Below, piece after piece: positions 44,468 to 56,434 of a DNA stretch of 64,000 nt. Source of the DNA: Stereum hirsutum FP-91666 SS1 (Eukaryota; Basidiomycota; Agaricomycetes; Russulales; Stereaceae); the NCBI RefSeq assembly GCF_000264905.1, contig NW_006763139.1:1714313-1778312 (forward strand). The letters are read 5' to 3'. The notes beneath the pieces were generated by a model. It was not told the origin of the DNA and searched no databases. It saw only the letters and a list, made by a program, of their open reading frames with translations. The position numbers were made by a program, and so were the translations under genes. Position 1 is the stretch's first letter. Each line of letters starts with the position of its first letter.

Positions 44468-46715
44468 CTAATCTTTAGCAACATCGTACGGTCTGGAATA
44501 TGGATGAACCCGGTGAGAAGAATTCGGTGTGCAGCCCCTGTCCCTGTCCCCGCTCTCCTCCACCGATGTCATTACATGCACCACCATGGGTTTCGTCGAG
44601 TGTGGGCTGGTATGAGTGGATATGTTTCGGAGCTCCAAGGGTGCTGTTTGAAGGACCGTACGGTTCATGGTTCCACGGGTCTCGGGATCAGCGCGACCGT
44701 CATGGGAGAGCAGGGCGATGGAGTCCAGTTGTGTCATTTTGAGGGCGACGAGAAGGATGATGAGGGACGAATAGATGCCCTAGAGTAAGGTACCGCGAAA
44801 GTGGAACCGACATCGAAGCGTTCGCCATTCCATTCGGCAGCGCGATGTGGAGCGTCGGTCAGCAAACGCAGCACACTCTCACACATAATGAAAAGCAGAT
44901 TGGAAGGATCGTGCGAAGTGGAAGGGAGGGACGTACCGTCAGCTGAGGGATGTTGTCCGCAATCAAGAAGTTCCCGTGTGTGCGCGACCAGTACACGATG
45001 AAGCAAATGACCTGTTCCGATGCGAAGATGCGAAGGCGACACAGAGCATACGCACGGATGCGCGGACATGAACAAAATTAAGCATGGATAGGGGTAAATG
45101 GTAAGTTACTTTTTCTCTGGAGCCATCGAGCGAAGATGGGAAGTGGGAAGTATGGTGCGTACCCAGGTGAAGCAGTACAGGAAGCCGGATTCCACGATCG
45201 TGGCCAGTATCTCCTGGCTCAGCTTGCGGGCCTCACTTCGGCGGTCCTGGATAGATGATCGATTATACCATCTGCGAATTCGAATTCGAATCCGAATCCG
45301 AGGTGAAGCGCGCCCGATGCACGAGAAGTAGTATGCGAAAGTTATGCCGTTAGCATCGGGCCAAGACAGTTCGGGGACAAAAGCAAAGAGGAGGAGAAAG
45401 AAGTTCCGGACGGTATCGTGCACATATCAGCGTCAAAGCGTTTAATTCACGCTTTGAATCGGACATATACACATATTGAACGCGAGTGACAGCAAGAACA
45501 ACTAGTCAGATTCGGACGTATATGATGTCGCGGCAACTTTGTTTTGTGTAGACTTGGACAATGGACAATTGATGGGAGTGGAGTAAATCGAAAAGGGATC
45601 AAAGAGAACGCCACGCCACATACTACGTACCTTGCTCGATAAGCCACCAAAGCCGTCGTGACAACATTCGTGGCGAGCGTCAGACAGTTGAGCGCTAAGG
45701 TCCATGGATAATGCGCGTCGAGGACGATTGTATGCATATGTGCTGCCGCCTGTGTCGTTCCCGCGATGGCCGTGACTGCGGCCATACAACCATCCATGGC
45801 CATGGCCCGACATGAAACATAAGAATATGCGTGAAAGGGGACGAGAGCAGTCAGTTATCATAATTTAGTTCAGGAATGTAATAAGTCGATGATTTCAAAG
45901 CCGGGGGTTTGCGATCAGTGGCGGAGGCAGTGGAGATGAAGGTGTGAATGGGATCGGTTGTGAATAATACGGTGGCGGACTAGCAAGAGCCTGAAACTGT
46001 AGTTTAAACAAGTAGCTGAGTCAGACGTACCGCCGGTCGCGAGCACTAGGAAGAGAGGCGGTACGCAAACCCAAACGTTGAAATTCCAGAGGAGGTATAA
46101 CCGCCATATGACAATCAGGTCCGCGAGCATGAACTAGTAAATACGGATTTACGGCGTCAGCCGTCAGCGTTGAACAGTGAACACCACGTCAAACCGGATT
46201 AGGGAAGTAGAAAAGTAGAAACAAGGCGGAACAGAGAACGGTCAACGGGGAACGGGATCGGAGATACTCACATTAATCGCAGGCAAATACATCTTCGCGA
46301 TACAGAGCGCATCCGTCCCCGGTGTATTCGGATCCCAATTATTTCCGTTCAGGAAGCTGTCTGAGAAAACGCGAAAACTGAGGACGAGGTGCGTCGTAGA
46401 CACGGAGTACATGATCACGGTGGCGATCAGAACATAGTGGTGTACCAGCCTCTGAGCGGCACCCCTTCGTCTGTGGAACCTGCAGAGTCGTCAGGACCGG
46501 GTGCATCATTGTCATCGCCCATGCAGGGGAGGGGAGGCACCACCACTTACAGGAGCAGGTACAAGCTGCTTATGAAAAGGACGGAATATACGCCTGAACA
46601 ATCACAAGATCAGAAGAGTTCCACTGGACATTCTCGTCAATATTTTTGGAAATAGGATACACGCACCATACAGAATACACTCCAGCCCTAGCGACGCATA
46701 GAACTCAAGATCCAT
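44468..46715 (-). CDS. Seven-helix integral membrane protein of a basidiomycete family
   Basis: This is a predicted seven-transmembrane protein of unknown ligand and function; mushroom genomes carry many relatives. Eight minus-strand exons were joined in frame, starting MDLEFYASLGLECILYG. Helices: 1 LECILYGVYSVLFISSLYLL; 2 YVLIATVIMYSVSTTHLVLS; 3 INFMLADLIVIWRLYLLW; 4 VWVCVPPLFLVLATGVTAIA; 5 LALNCLTLATNVVTTALVAY; 6 FLYCFTWVICFIVYW; 7 GIYSSLIILLVALK. The loop between helices 2 and 3 has FLNGNNWDPNTPGTDALCIA, and the loop after helix 5 has WYNRSSIQDRRSEARKLSQE. The tail is polar, about 90 residues. The fourth intron, in the middle of helix 4, is unusually long, and the next holds the repeat at about 45278-45302. 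A receptor role is possible but not shown. Confidence 0.82.
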
Positions 46716-47320
46716 AGCGACTTACGACGAAAGCTCACCGTCCGCCTCTGGAGTCCTCCAACCACTGGCAGTACCTGAGCAAGCGCGTAGTACTTAGTGG
46801 GCAAGGAACAAGGAACCCTCCAACCCATCTCACACCCACACGTCTCGCTATAAGTGACCCCAGCAGAGGAAGCCATCATGATGCCTGATGAACAGTACAC
46901 AGAGATAAACCGCAGAAACAAGCACTCCGTGATGCGGACGTTCCGTTTATGGACTGAAACGGTTTCAGGCTCCGCCTAAGTGCGCGTCTGTCCGTGGTTC
47001 TACCGTCTATGGAGTCTGATTTGCGGTATCAGACCTGTTGGAATGAGGAAGGTATGATGTACGAGGGGGTCCTGACGACCTCCGCAGCGGTGAACGTGCG
47101 CGTGCTCTTTTTCTCAGATCATCATCCTTCAAGAAAGACAAAACAAAGCGATAAGCAAAGAGGCCATACAAGACTGAGCGTCCACAACAGAGGTCAGAAC
47201 ACAAGGATGAATAAATATCAGGAGAACACGATTGGATACAAGAAAAGAACGTCACCCCTCTATCTCCCTTCGACTTCGCCGTCCCGAGTCGTTTTCTCCA
47301 AGATCTTCAATCCCCTACGT
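46716..47320. other. Upstream region of the seven-helix gene
   Basis: Promoter of the seven-helix gene (-) and 3' flank of the INO80F-like gene (-). A short minus-strand frame at 46688-46921 overlaps the true first exon in another frame and was rejected. Nothing else was seen. Confidence 0.5.
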
Positions 47321-49393
47321 TCAAGGCGAACCGCCGCGCCTATAGCCCACTTCCTCCATATCCACATCATCTCCCCTCGTTCCCCTAGCATACGACTCCG
47401 CCTCCCCACGACGCAGCCTCATATCCTCTTCTTCCTCTCTCTCTCGCTCCCTCGCCAGGATCCTATACTCCCTCTCCCTGACCTCCCTATCATAATACAT
47501 CCTCTCCCTCGCCTCTTCGTCCATCGGATCCTGCCTCACCAGACTCCCCGAACGTGACCTAGGCGAAACAGCGCCGTACGAATCGCCCGGTACACCAGCT
47601 CGTCCACGTCCGTGCACCGAACCAGAATTATACGAAGGCGAGCCCGCGTGCGCATGCGCGTGTCCGTGCCCATGTCCGCGCTCATCATACTCCGGCCTCC
47701 CACCCGCACCCGCCGCGATCCCACCCCTCCTCACCTCGCGCTGTTCCCTCTCCACTTCCCACTCTTTCACCCTCTCACGATCGTTCATCTCCCTCAACCT
47801 CTCCTTTTCGATATACTCCGCCTCGTAACCCGGTGGCCGCACGTTATTGATGTTCGTGCCGGGTCCTAAGCGTTGGTGTCTATGCATGTGGCCGGACCCG
47901 CCGCCGGTGCGGGTTTCGGAGGATGATGCCTGGGAGTGCGAGATCGTGGGCGAGAGGGGGTTGTCACCACCGCCAGCACCACCGCCAGCACCGGCACCGG
48001 CACTCATGCTCAGACTCATGCTGGGAGCGAGAGATGAAGAGACGGAGACGGAGACGGATGGAGGTGGCGGTGGCGCGGGAGTTGAGTTTGCAGTTGAAGC
48101 GGAGACGGAGGGTGGACCGGGGATGTAGCTGACCCCCGGGGAAGGTTGATGTTCGTGCGTGAGCTCGTGAATATCGGACCGACGCGATCGTCCACTTGCG
48201 CTTCTTTCTCGTTCTCGTTCTCTTTCTGCAGTAGGTGTGATGTTGTAGTCTTGCGGAGGAGGCGGACGCGGTTGGTAACGGTCCATAGGAACTGGAATTC
48301 CTTCGGGGGGAGCATCGTAGCCTGAGACGATAGTATTTCCGACGCGGAATTGGCCGCGTGAGTTGGAGGTTAGGGTGGTTAGGGAGGGTGGTGGAGGTGA
48401 GTGGGGATGGGAAACGCGGACGAGTTCGTGTGGACGGGGGGGTTCGAGATGTTGGATGGAAGAAAGCGAGGGTAACGATTGGTGATGACTTCCACCACCA
48501 CCACGAGACGAAGGATGCGCGGACGAATGTCTCGAAGAATGGGCGGTAGGACCGATGCCCGGATGGGTGGTCATGATGGACGGATCGGCGATGTGCAATG
48601 GCGAGCCATTGGGTGGTAGAGCAGCGGTGAGCCTCGTTCCTCCCCCGCTACCGCTCTGCGTTCTATACCAGCCTTCGACGCCGGGAGAATCGTATGGGTC
48701 GCTGACGACGCCGGGACCACCGACGTAGGGGTCGTGGATATCACGAGATGGGTAGTGTGGCCTGCTCACACCTGGATAGGATGGAGGTCCGGCGACTTGG
48801 TGGGACGGCGGTATTTGGTACTGAGCTGTAGCAGAGAGGCGCTCGTAGATGATACTGAAGAATATACAGCAACGACATTGACAAGCACAGTCAGGACGAG
48901 GACGAGGGTTGAGGTAGCATGCATGGCAGGCACTCACGCGCGCTCGATCCTCATACGTTGTATATTCCTCTTAGCCTGAAGAGTTTTGAACACGAGTTTA
49001 TCATTGTCCTATCCCGAGCGAGCGACCAAAAGACCCAGAAAAGTCCATGAGCGCACGAATAGACGAAAAGTCAACATGAACCATGACTGGAATACACACC
49101 GCCTCGATCTCCTTCACCTTCTTTCTCAACTCCTTATACTTAGCCTTATACTTCGCGTCCTCGGCGCCAGCGGCGATACCTATCCCAGGCGTGAACGACT
49201 TGAGTTTCTGTCGACTCATGGCCATGTTCGGGTTTTGGTTTTGGAGCATTGACGCCGAGGGATGAGGACCGACGCCGGGCTGAGTCTGAGTATGACTACT
49301 ATTACTAGGCGTGTTGCTCTGGATCTGTTGTTGGGGCGGATACGTGGAAGGATGGAGATGGGCTGAGGGACCGGGCGACGGCTGGTGCGACAT
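47321..49393 (-). CDS. INO80F-domain-like coiled-coil protein
   Basis: The N-terminal third has a helical coiled-coil block assembled over two short introns: KYKAKYKELRKKVKEIEAD, then NDKLVFKTLQAKRNIQRMRI, then ERAIIYERLS (about residues 80-130). From memory this resembles the INO80 complex subunit F/TFPT domain of chromatin remodellers; the match needs a profile search. The start MSHQPSPGPSAHLHPSTYPP is Pro/Ser/Gln-rich. After the coiled coil, about 480 residues are low complexity: Ser, Pro, Gly, His-Gly-His repeats, and a strongly charged Arg/Glu region near the C-terminus (EREREEEEDMRLRRGEAE). Total length is about 620 residues. A nuclear, chromatin-linked role is inference. Confidence 0.75.
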
Positions 49394-50885
49394 GGACGTG
49401 GAGGCGGTGGTGGTGGTGGTGGAAGAAGTGTGTGACGTGGGAGGACCGCGTCCGTCCGTTCATAATCAAAGGAATATACTAATATAGTTTGGAATATTCT
49501 GACAATCACGCCCCCTTAGGCTTCCCTCACCCCGCGTAATTTCCCCTGGTTTCGGCGTACGGTCGACGCTGGCTGGGCACGATGCGCGATACCAATGCTG
49601 TGGCGCAAGCCCTCATGTCATTCACCCTCCGCGCTTTCCATATCGGGAGAACGAAGCACCTACTTCAGTGGTTGTTTCCGAGGGCATCCATCCTTGTTTG
49701 AAGTTTCTCTCTTGCGAGTCAGAGTGAGAGATGACCGTGTGCGAAAAACGAAGGCTGGCTCTCGATTCGATGCGCATTTGCATTCCCTGCATCTGTTCTA
49801 TTTTGAAGAGTCACGATGAGGAGTAATCATTGTGTTGTATTGTAATTCTCCGAGCCGCGGGTATGATATGATTGCCTGACTCTCATTGACGATGCAGTAC
49901 GCAGTACCGTACCGTAAAACCTGTTCGTGACATATGCGTCCGAATACGCATACGCGAATGGGGTAAAACTCATCGCTTCCGAGTCCTCCAGTGTGATTCG
50001 AGGATCGTACTGTATTACTGTAACGCGTCCAACTAGTAGGTCCAACTACGCGGTGTGAGTCTGAATCTGAGTCTGCTGAAAACTTTTTGGTTATGGATTT
50101 TCCAATTCAACACCTCACGAGCCTCCGTTCCGAATCTCTTCTTCACTTCCTCAGGATCTCCGTGGACTTTGGACTTTGGAGTGTGAGTGGGTGAGTCTTG
50201 TGCTCATGAGGACCTACAGTTGTGTCACGGTTACATTCCGGGATCAGAAGGTCGCCTCTGGATCTAAATCTATGGGTGGCCGTGGGTTCGGGTTCGGTGG
50301 GGCGAAATCGAATCGGAATAGAGTAACAGATGCATATGCATATGCGAATGGATAGGTTCCTCTGCGATTCTTCAGAACCTCTGATCTCCTGCATCTCCAT
50401 CCCAGTCGTCTGGCAAAGACGTCGGGTTCGGAACACAACCGGCCGGCCGGAGGAGGCCGGCGATTACGGCAAGAGAACGAAGCGTGAGAAAAATACCCGG
50501 GGCGCAAATCGAATCGGCGATCGTACTTCGTGGCGTGCAACGAATCCTGAACTCAAACACTCTCACCAGACACCTTCGCTTCCACATTCGACCGAGCGAC
50601 CAAGTTTGAACCAGCGAGTGAGCACGAGGCTACGAATACGCATACGCATACGAGTCAGTCGTCTACTTCTTTCATTGTGGTTGTGGTTGTGATATGGAAG
50701 TCCTCCTATTCCCTATTCCTATCACTCTCACTCCCCTGGGCTCTGCTCTGCTGCAGCTTCTGTGATATGTTGCCCTGCCCGAAGCACAGCACAGACAGAC
50801 AGACTTCGTTCTTGTTTTGGGCTGAGAGGGGAGAGTCAGAATGCTAATCATATACTCTTATTCACATCCATTCGTCCATTCGTGC
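49394..50885. other. Divergent intergenic region with short repeated motifs
   Basis: Promoters of the INO80F-like gene (-) and NDUFA13 (+) lie here. No other gene was found. Several copies of an alternating motif of the type CGAATACGCATACG or TGCATATGCATATGCG occur at about 49941-49960, 50333-50350 and 50633-50654, and CGAATC-type repeats at 50300-50320. Confidence 0.5.
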
Positions 50886-51097
50886 ATGCAGTGTCACAAC
50901 CTTACAGACAGTAAGTTCCGGTTCGACCCTCTCCAATCCAATCTATCCAATCCCTTGCTCCCCCTCCCTCCAATTCAAACCCTCCAATCCAATCATTCCT
51001 CCAATACCCTCCACCCACCCCACCCCCCCCTCCTACACCGCCCCCATGTTCCCATCTCATCCCGTGGTCTTATGTTCATCACCCACCCCCCAGGGAC

Positions 51098-52112
51098 ATG
51101 CCCCCCTCGGGCGGGTTCGAAGCCCTGAAATACAAACGCAACCTGCCCTTCCGCGGCCCGAGCGGGGTGATGATGTTGCTCGGCGTGACGGCCGTGAGCG
51201 CGTTTGGGTTTTGGAGGTTGGGGAAGGGGAATCTTGAGCGGAGGTGCGTTCACTCTCTCAATCTATATTCTATGGGAGTTTTTTGCGCGTACGAGGAAGG
51301 AGAACGAGGAAGAGAGGAAGAACGCGTTTGGATTGACGGTTATAGTATGCATGACGCGGATGCGGATGCAAAGGCGAAGGCGAATCAGCCCACCCATCCA
51401 GCTATGTCACGGTAGCCAGCATTCGGAGCACGGATGTGGACGCGGTCCAGCCCTGCTGCACCATTCGGAGCGCGGAATGCGAACCTACAATTGGAGTAGC
51501 CCTGCGCGAACGCGAACGCGTGCTCCCTTGCCATTTCGAACACAGACGCGAATCAGCACCAGTAGCAGAGGAACGGAGAACGTGTCAAGTGATCCTCGCG
51601 CTCGTCACAGAACGTGGACTACGGCATGCCGGTAGCGCAAGCCGATGTTCTTGCACACAGAGAGCTCGACGCGTTCTTGTGACAGAGACTGTGTTCAGCT
51701 CGTTCTGTGCTCTGTTGTTCGTGGTTCGCGGAGCCGGTGTTCTGGGCTCGGAGGGGCAGGAGAAGGAAGGATGACGGATTTGGGACGTTCGGAATGCTTA
51801 TATGTTCTTGATTGCATTGTAGGGAATTGGAACGGGAGAAGGTGTGGTCGAGGATCCACCTCGTTCCGCTGCTGCTCGCGGAGGGGGACAGGGACGCGTA
51901 CCGGAGGCAGGAGGCGGCGAAGGCGCGGGAGGGGGAGATCATGAAGGACGTGAAGGACTGGGAGGTGAGCGTGTTTGGATTGTTTACAGCGTATGATGAA
52001 CTGAAGCGATTGACTCTGGGGTGTGATGACGTGATGGGATGGGGATCAGGCTGGGAAGAGTGTGTACAACAAGGCTCAGTACCAGCAGTCGGAATACGTG
52101 GTCGTGCTGTGA
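51098..52112 (+). CDS. Complex I subunit NDUFA13 (GRIM-19 homologue)
   Basis: This is a small single-helix accessory subunit of mitochondrial complex I. Visible exons start at 51094, with others at about 51830-51965 and 52052-52112. They give MPPSGGFEALKYKRNLPFRG, then the membrane helix GVMMLLGVTAVSAFGFWRLG, then ERRELEREKVWSRIHLVPLL, LLAEGDRDAYRR and IMKDVKDWEAGKSVYN, ending EYVVVL. All match the GRIM-19 family in order. The acceptor at 51093 and the fungal start MxQDMPP suggest a preceding exon. ATGCA at 50886-50890, with donor gtgtca, would give MQDMPPSGG in frame, but that donor is weak, so I report the in-exon ATG. Total length is about 115 residues, as in other fungi. Confidence 0.88.
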
Positions 52113-52596
52113 TTGGGAGGGGGTCTGAAAATAGATGTGCATTGTCCGCGTCATTATCGTAGAGCAGTGTGAGAAAGCGCTGTGTGCCTGCAGCTGTGCT
52201 TGGACGAGTGTGGGTACGGAGAAGAGGCCGGTTGGGTGAGCACAATGGAAGCCGGGGTGGGGGGCAGCAGATGCCATATTGGGAATGTTCAGGGCCGGTC
52301 ATCTACGCGCCGGCGTTGCAGAAGTCGGAGGAATCGGGGACGAAGAGGGAAAGGGATTGGGGGGTCGGACCGTGCCAGATCCAGGGCGATATTCCGCATT
52401 GGGAAGGGCGACGATTGCGAGAGCGTGGCTGATGAGCCGGGCAGATGGCACAGCAGCTGCTTCGCCCGGGCTTCGTCCTTGACTCGTCCTCATCCTCTCC
52501 CCGACGATGCGACCACTCCGTACCGCCCTTCCCAGATCCCTATATAAGCTCCCCCTCCCTCCCCGTCCCTTCCCCCCTATTCGCCCCCCCGCCACC
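52113..52596. other. Upstream region of the HMG-box gene
   Basis: Spacer between NDUFA13 and the HMG-box gene, both on the plus strand. It is pyrimidine-rich toward the HMG start and holds the TATA box listed next. No gene was found. Confidence 0.5.
52541..52548 (+). promoter_or_regulatory. TATA box of the HMG-box gene
   Basis: The octamer tatataag lies 49-56 bases upstream of ATG 52597, in a C/T-rich leader. The ATG itself sits in gccaccatgc, an ideal start context. This spacing argues that translation starts at 52597 and not at the upstream in-frame ATG 52507, which lies before the TATA box. Confidence 0.65.
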
Positions 52597-54723
52597 ATGC
52601 ACCCATACCCCGCCACCCGTCGCCACTCCCACTTCCCCTCTCCACACGACGCCTCCATGCAGGACGCCTCCCCATTCCTCCCCTTCTCCGACGACACCCT
52701 CCCCCGCGACCACTCCCTCTTCGACTCGTCCGACAACCTCTTCGCCATGGACGTCGAATCTTACCCCTCCTGGGACGTCAACAACACCCACAACAACCAC
52801 CCACCAGCATCGCCACCGAACGCCCCCGCGTTCACAGACTCGCCCGCATCGCCGTCCAGTCAGCTTGACTATCCCCCCTTCGGCTCCGATCCACATCTCT
52901 CATCGCCCAATTCATATCAAGGGCCCCACTCCTTCGACAACGCCTACACCGCTGTCGACTTAGATAACGCTTATCACAACTGGTTCAACGTCGATGACAC
53001 CCCGCTCCAATCGTCATCCGTCCCGATCGCCATCCCCTCCCTCGACTTCAATCCCAATCCCCAGTCCAGCCCCTCCTTCGTCGCCTACGACGACCACCTC
53101 TACTACCCCGGTAAGACCGAGCAGTTCTCACCTCCCTCTGACTACGGTCTCCACTCCTTCCCCCACTCCTTCGACGACCAGCACCAGCACCAGCAGCAAC
53201 AGCTCTTCCCGTCCGTCTCCCCCCCGGAGCTCTCCCAGCCCTCATGGGCCACATCCCTCTTCGCTCCGCCCTCCGCTCAACGGCCACCCACGTCGCCGCC
53301 ACCCCAACTCCTCTATCCGCCCTCGCCACACTCGGACGACAACTTCGCCACCCAACGACCACGTCATCGCAGGGTCTCCATGCCCGCTGCCTCGCATATC
53401 TTCCAGTCCTCCAGCGCACCGTCCGGCCTGAGAGCCCCGTCGCTATCACGCCCGTACAGTCGGCGAGCAGAGTCTGCCAGCACAGGTGACGATCCCGACG
53501 CTACCGTCCGCAGGAAGAGAAAGGTCGAGCTCTCGGAGGACGACCTCATCGCTGAGCCTTCCATTGCCGTTGCCGACAGGACCAGACCGGCGAGCGAGAC
53601 ACGTAAGCCCCCATTCCCTTTCGTCTGCGCCACAACAAATCTTATTCGCTGACCCACACGTCCCCACATCCACACAGCCCCTCAGAAGTCGCACCTCCAT
53701 CCTCCGAAGCTGGCACCGTCGGCGTGGCAGTTGTATTTCACGGACTGGATACAGAGACATCAGGCGACGAGCGCGCGAAAGCTGAACGTTGCGCAGGCAG
53801 CCAAGGAGGCTGGGGCGGAGTACGCTGCACTTAGCGCCGCCGAGAAGGAGGTTCGTCATTGATTGTCATTCTCATCTATCATCCCCCACATACACGTCTG
53901 TACATGCATCATTCATCGATGCGCAGTGTATGATCAAGAGCTGTGTGTGAACATCCGTGCTGACCCCTATTCCTTTTGTTGTCCTCATCGGTCCTGTTTC
54001 GTTCCCGCTCCCGCACCTACACAGCCCTACCAGCGCCGTTCCCAGACGATGAAAGAAGCCCGCGAACGCGAGTACACCAAGTACATGGCCTCGCTCTCCC
54101 CGGACGACATCAAGCGCGAGAACGTGTTCCGGTCTGCGCAGCGCAAGGCGGGCAAGTCGCGCAAGGGGAACATCAAGGACCCGAACGCGCCGAAGAAACC
54201 GCTCAGCGCGTATTTCATGTTCTTGCAGAGGATCAGGTCGGACCCGGCCTTGGTCCAGGACGTGTTCGGAGAGGAGACGGAGACGACGAAGCAGAGCGTG
54301 TTGGCGGCGGGCAAGTGGAGGTCGATGACGGATGATGAGAAGAGAGTGCGTCTCTTGTCGTAATCCCTACCGCTCGTGGGTTGGAAAAAGCTGACCTCGT
54401 CGTGATTTAATTTACAGCCCTTCTTAGCTCAGGCAGAACAAGAGAAACTCGAGTACGAGTCCGCGCGGAAGAGGTACGAGGAAGGGTCGATGATGATGGA
54501 TTACGGAACGAGTATCAGCTTCAGCGTGTTGCCGCCAAACTCCTTCCAGACGTCGTCTATCCCCTTGAGCTCGTCCGCGGGCTCGCGCTCCGTCTCGGGT
54601 GTACGTTCGGGGTCGGGGTCGGTCAAGGCGGAGCCGTTTAGTTCGGAGAGTGAGAGCGAGGCGGATTCGGTGGTGTCGGGTGTAGCAAGCAGCAGCGGGA
54701 GGAGGTTTAGAGGGAGGGTTTGA
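52597..54723 (+). CDS. Double HMG-box protein
   Basis: This is a probable DNA-binding or architectural chromatin protein of about 600 residues in four exons; the introns begin at about 53603, 53850 and 54342. The first 330 residues are a Pro/Ser/His-rich, probably disordered region with a short Gln run, ending in a basic patch RRKRKVELSEDD. HMG box A: LAPSAWQLYFTDWIQRHQAT to AALSAAEKEPYQRRSQTMKE. HMG box B: DPNAPKKPLSAYFMFLQRIR to SMTDDEKRPFLAQAEQEKLE. Box B is the more canonical; box A keeps the core aromatic residues. The tail is Ser-rich and ends GRRFRGRV. Two boxes plus a long N-terminus could be a transcription factor or a chromatin protein; the target is unknown. Confidence 0.88.
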
Positions 54724-55584
54724 GCGCGGTTAGAAGTAGGTAGGATGTCGGGGCCTGGGGCGTCCCTGGATGGACTGGTTCGACGACGACGACGATGATG
54801 GGGAAGATCTCTCCTTGCACTCATCTTTACGAATTTCTGTTTCTAGTTTTTACTTTTCCTTCACTATGCACCACCCTTTGCTCTTTGACTTTTTCATCCT
54901 GTTTATTCCCTTCGGTTCGCTCGACTCGACTCGACTCTCTGCGTGTTTGTGTTTCTTGGTCCGAGGCTGGGTCTTCCGGCCTGCGGTCCCGGTGGGACTA
55001 TCTTTTGCTCTTACTTCCTCTTTTCTTCCTTCGTACATATGCTTGACTTTTCTTTTCTTTTCCTTTGCTGGTTGGGGTGGCATGGCAAAGCGGCCATCTC
55101 TCGTCCCGTTCACGACGCGCACACGTTTTATCGCCGATGATACCACTCGTCTCTTCATGATATCTCTGGTCTTTCTGGATCGCTTTCCGCTTTTCGGGTT
55201 TCTCTTTCGGGCCCTTCGTCGCTGCAGTTCTTCCCTCGTCATGTCATGCACGCACGCACGCACGCAACTCACGACGCACCGCTGTCTCTTTTGTTTTCGC
55301 TTTCTTGTTGTAGTATATTACTTACCCTCGTCTCCGTCTCTGGGCCCGATCGACGCATGCCGAACATTGATTGATTTGTACTTATCGTCCCCGTGTTCGT
55401 TAACCGTTGCCCGCTCATGTATCATTCTTCTTTCTCGTTTTTTTTTTTTTCGTTTTCGTTTTCGGTTTCTTTTTCTCAGATTTCGTACTTCATCTACGTC
55501 CTCTCGTCTCTCGTCTGTCGTGCTGTGGCCTGAGCGCAGCTAGCCACCAAATTTTTCAGTGTGGCCCCTCACTTTGCCCTCACT

Positions 55585-55614
55585 CCGTCTACCCTTCTAC
55601 CGTCTACCCTTCTA
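55585..55614. repeat. 15 bp tandem repeat, two copies
   Basis: The unit ccgtctacccttcta occurs twice head to tail, followed by a partial third unit. Confidence 0.8.
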
Positions 55615-55873
55615 CCGTGTTACGTTGTGCTCAGGTTCTCGAGTCACGTATTATCCATGCCGAGTACTTACGTAGGTACCGTCCTTGCTGAGTACGCACG
55701 CACGTAGGTACGGTCCCGCTCATTGCTCAAGCTCCCGAGTCAATCACGTACGGTATGTACGGTCCATTGTCCATGCACATGTCCAGGCTGCGATCAATGT
55801 TTTGAGTCTCTTCGTTTGATTTTTCTTTTGAATGTATTGCTAGAAACACCGTCTCGTCTCGAGTTCTGATGAC

Positions 55874-55902
55874 CTCTACTCTCTACTCTCTACTCTCTAC
55901 TC
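55874..55902. repeat. 7 bp tandem repeat, four copies
   Basis: The unit ctctact is repeated four times with one extra base. It is a simple-sequence tract in non-coding DNA. Confidence 0.85.
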
Positions 55903-56240
55903 TTGTCTTCGTTTCTGTCTACCTGCCTCCTCTCCTCACCTCCTCCCGCCTCGCCCCGTTTCACCGCTAGCTGCACTTACGACCTCTAACGACCCGCCAC
56001 ATTAAGTGGCTCGATTTCTTTTCTGCTTTGCTTTGCTCTGCGACAGGGTTTGTAGGTCCAGGGTTTGCATAGTAGGACATATTTTATTATGTATAGAATG
56101 AATGAATGGAATCTTTGTTTGTTTGTTTGTTGAATACGAATGAAGGGGGGGAATGAACGAAAAAAAGGGGGACACTTTATGGATGTCATTTGGAAGCAAT
56201 GTTTGGGTTATGTGGTTGGGAGTGGATGGGACTGAGACGG

Positions 56241-56406
56241 GGATTGGGACGAGGACGAAGGTTCGGGGGCGCTTCAGGCTTCGGATTCGGGGGTAGGTGA
56301 GAGGGGCAGGGAGGCGGAAGAGGAGACAAGGATTAGGACGAGGATGAAGGTTCGGGGGCGCTTCAGGCTTCAGGCTTCGGATTCGGGGGCAGGTGAGAGG
56401 GGCACG
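56241..56406. repeat. Tandem duplication of about 75 bp
   Basis: The block starting gattgggacgaggacg at about 56242 recurs at about 56331 as gattaggacgaggatg. It continues through gttcgggggcgcttcaggct and the following gattcgggggtaggtgagag region. The second copy has an extra caggctt unit and a few base changes, so the duplication is not brand new. Confidence 0.75.
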
Positions 56407-56408
56407 CA

Positions 56409-56434
56409 GGTGGTGGTGGTGGTGGTGGTGGTGG
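56409..56434. repeat. GGT trinucleotide microsatellite
   Basis: About eight GGT/GTG units in a row directly after the tandem duplication. Confidence 0.85.

Noticed and set aside
46688..46921. 77-codon frame covering the first exon of the seven-helix gene
   Set aside because: The family start MDLEFYASLGLECILYG lies in a different frame from 46715 and fits the rest of the protein.
52507..52596. Upstream ATG of the HMG-box gene
   Set aside because: It lies before the TATA box at 52541, and the ATG at 52597 has an ideal start context.
54770..55543. 257-codon plus-strand frame after the HMG-box gene
   Set aside because: Translation is dominated by Phe, Leu, Ser and Arg from T-rich DNA, lacks a domain and starts just past the HMG stop codon; it is read as 3' untranslated sequence.
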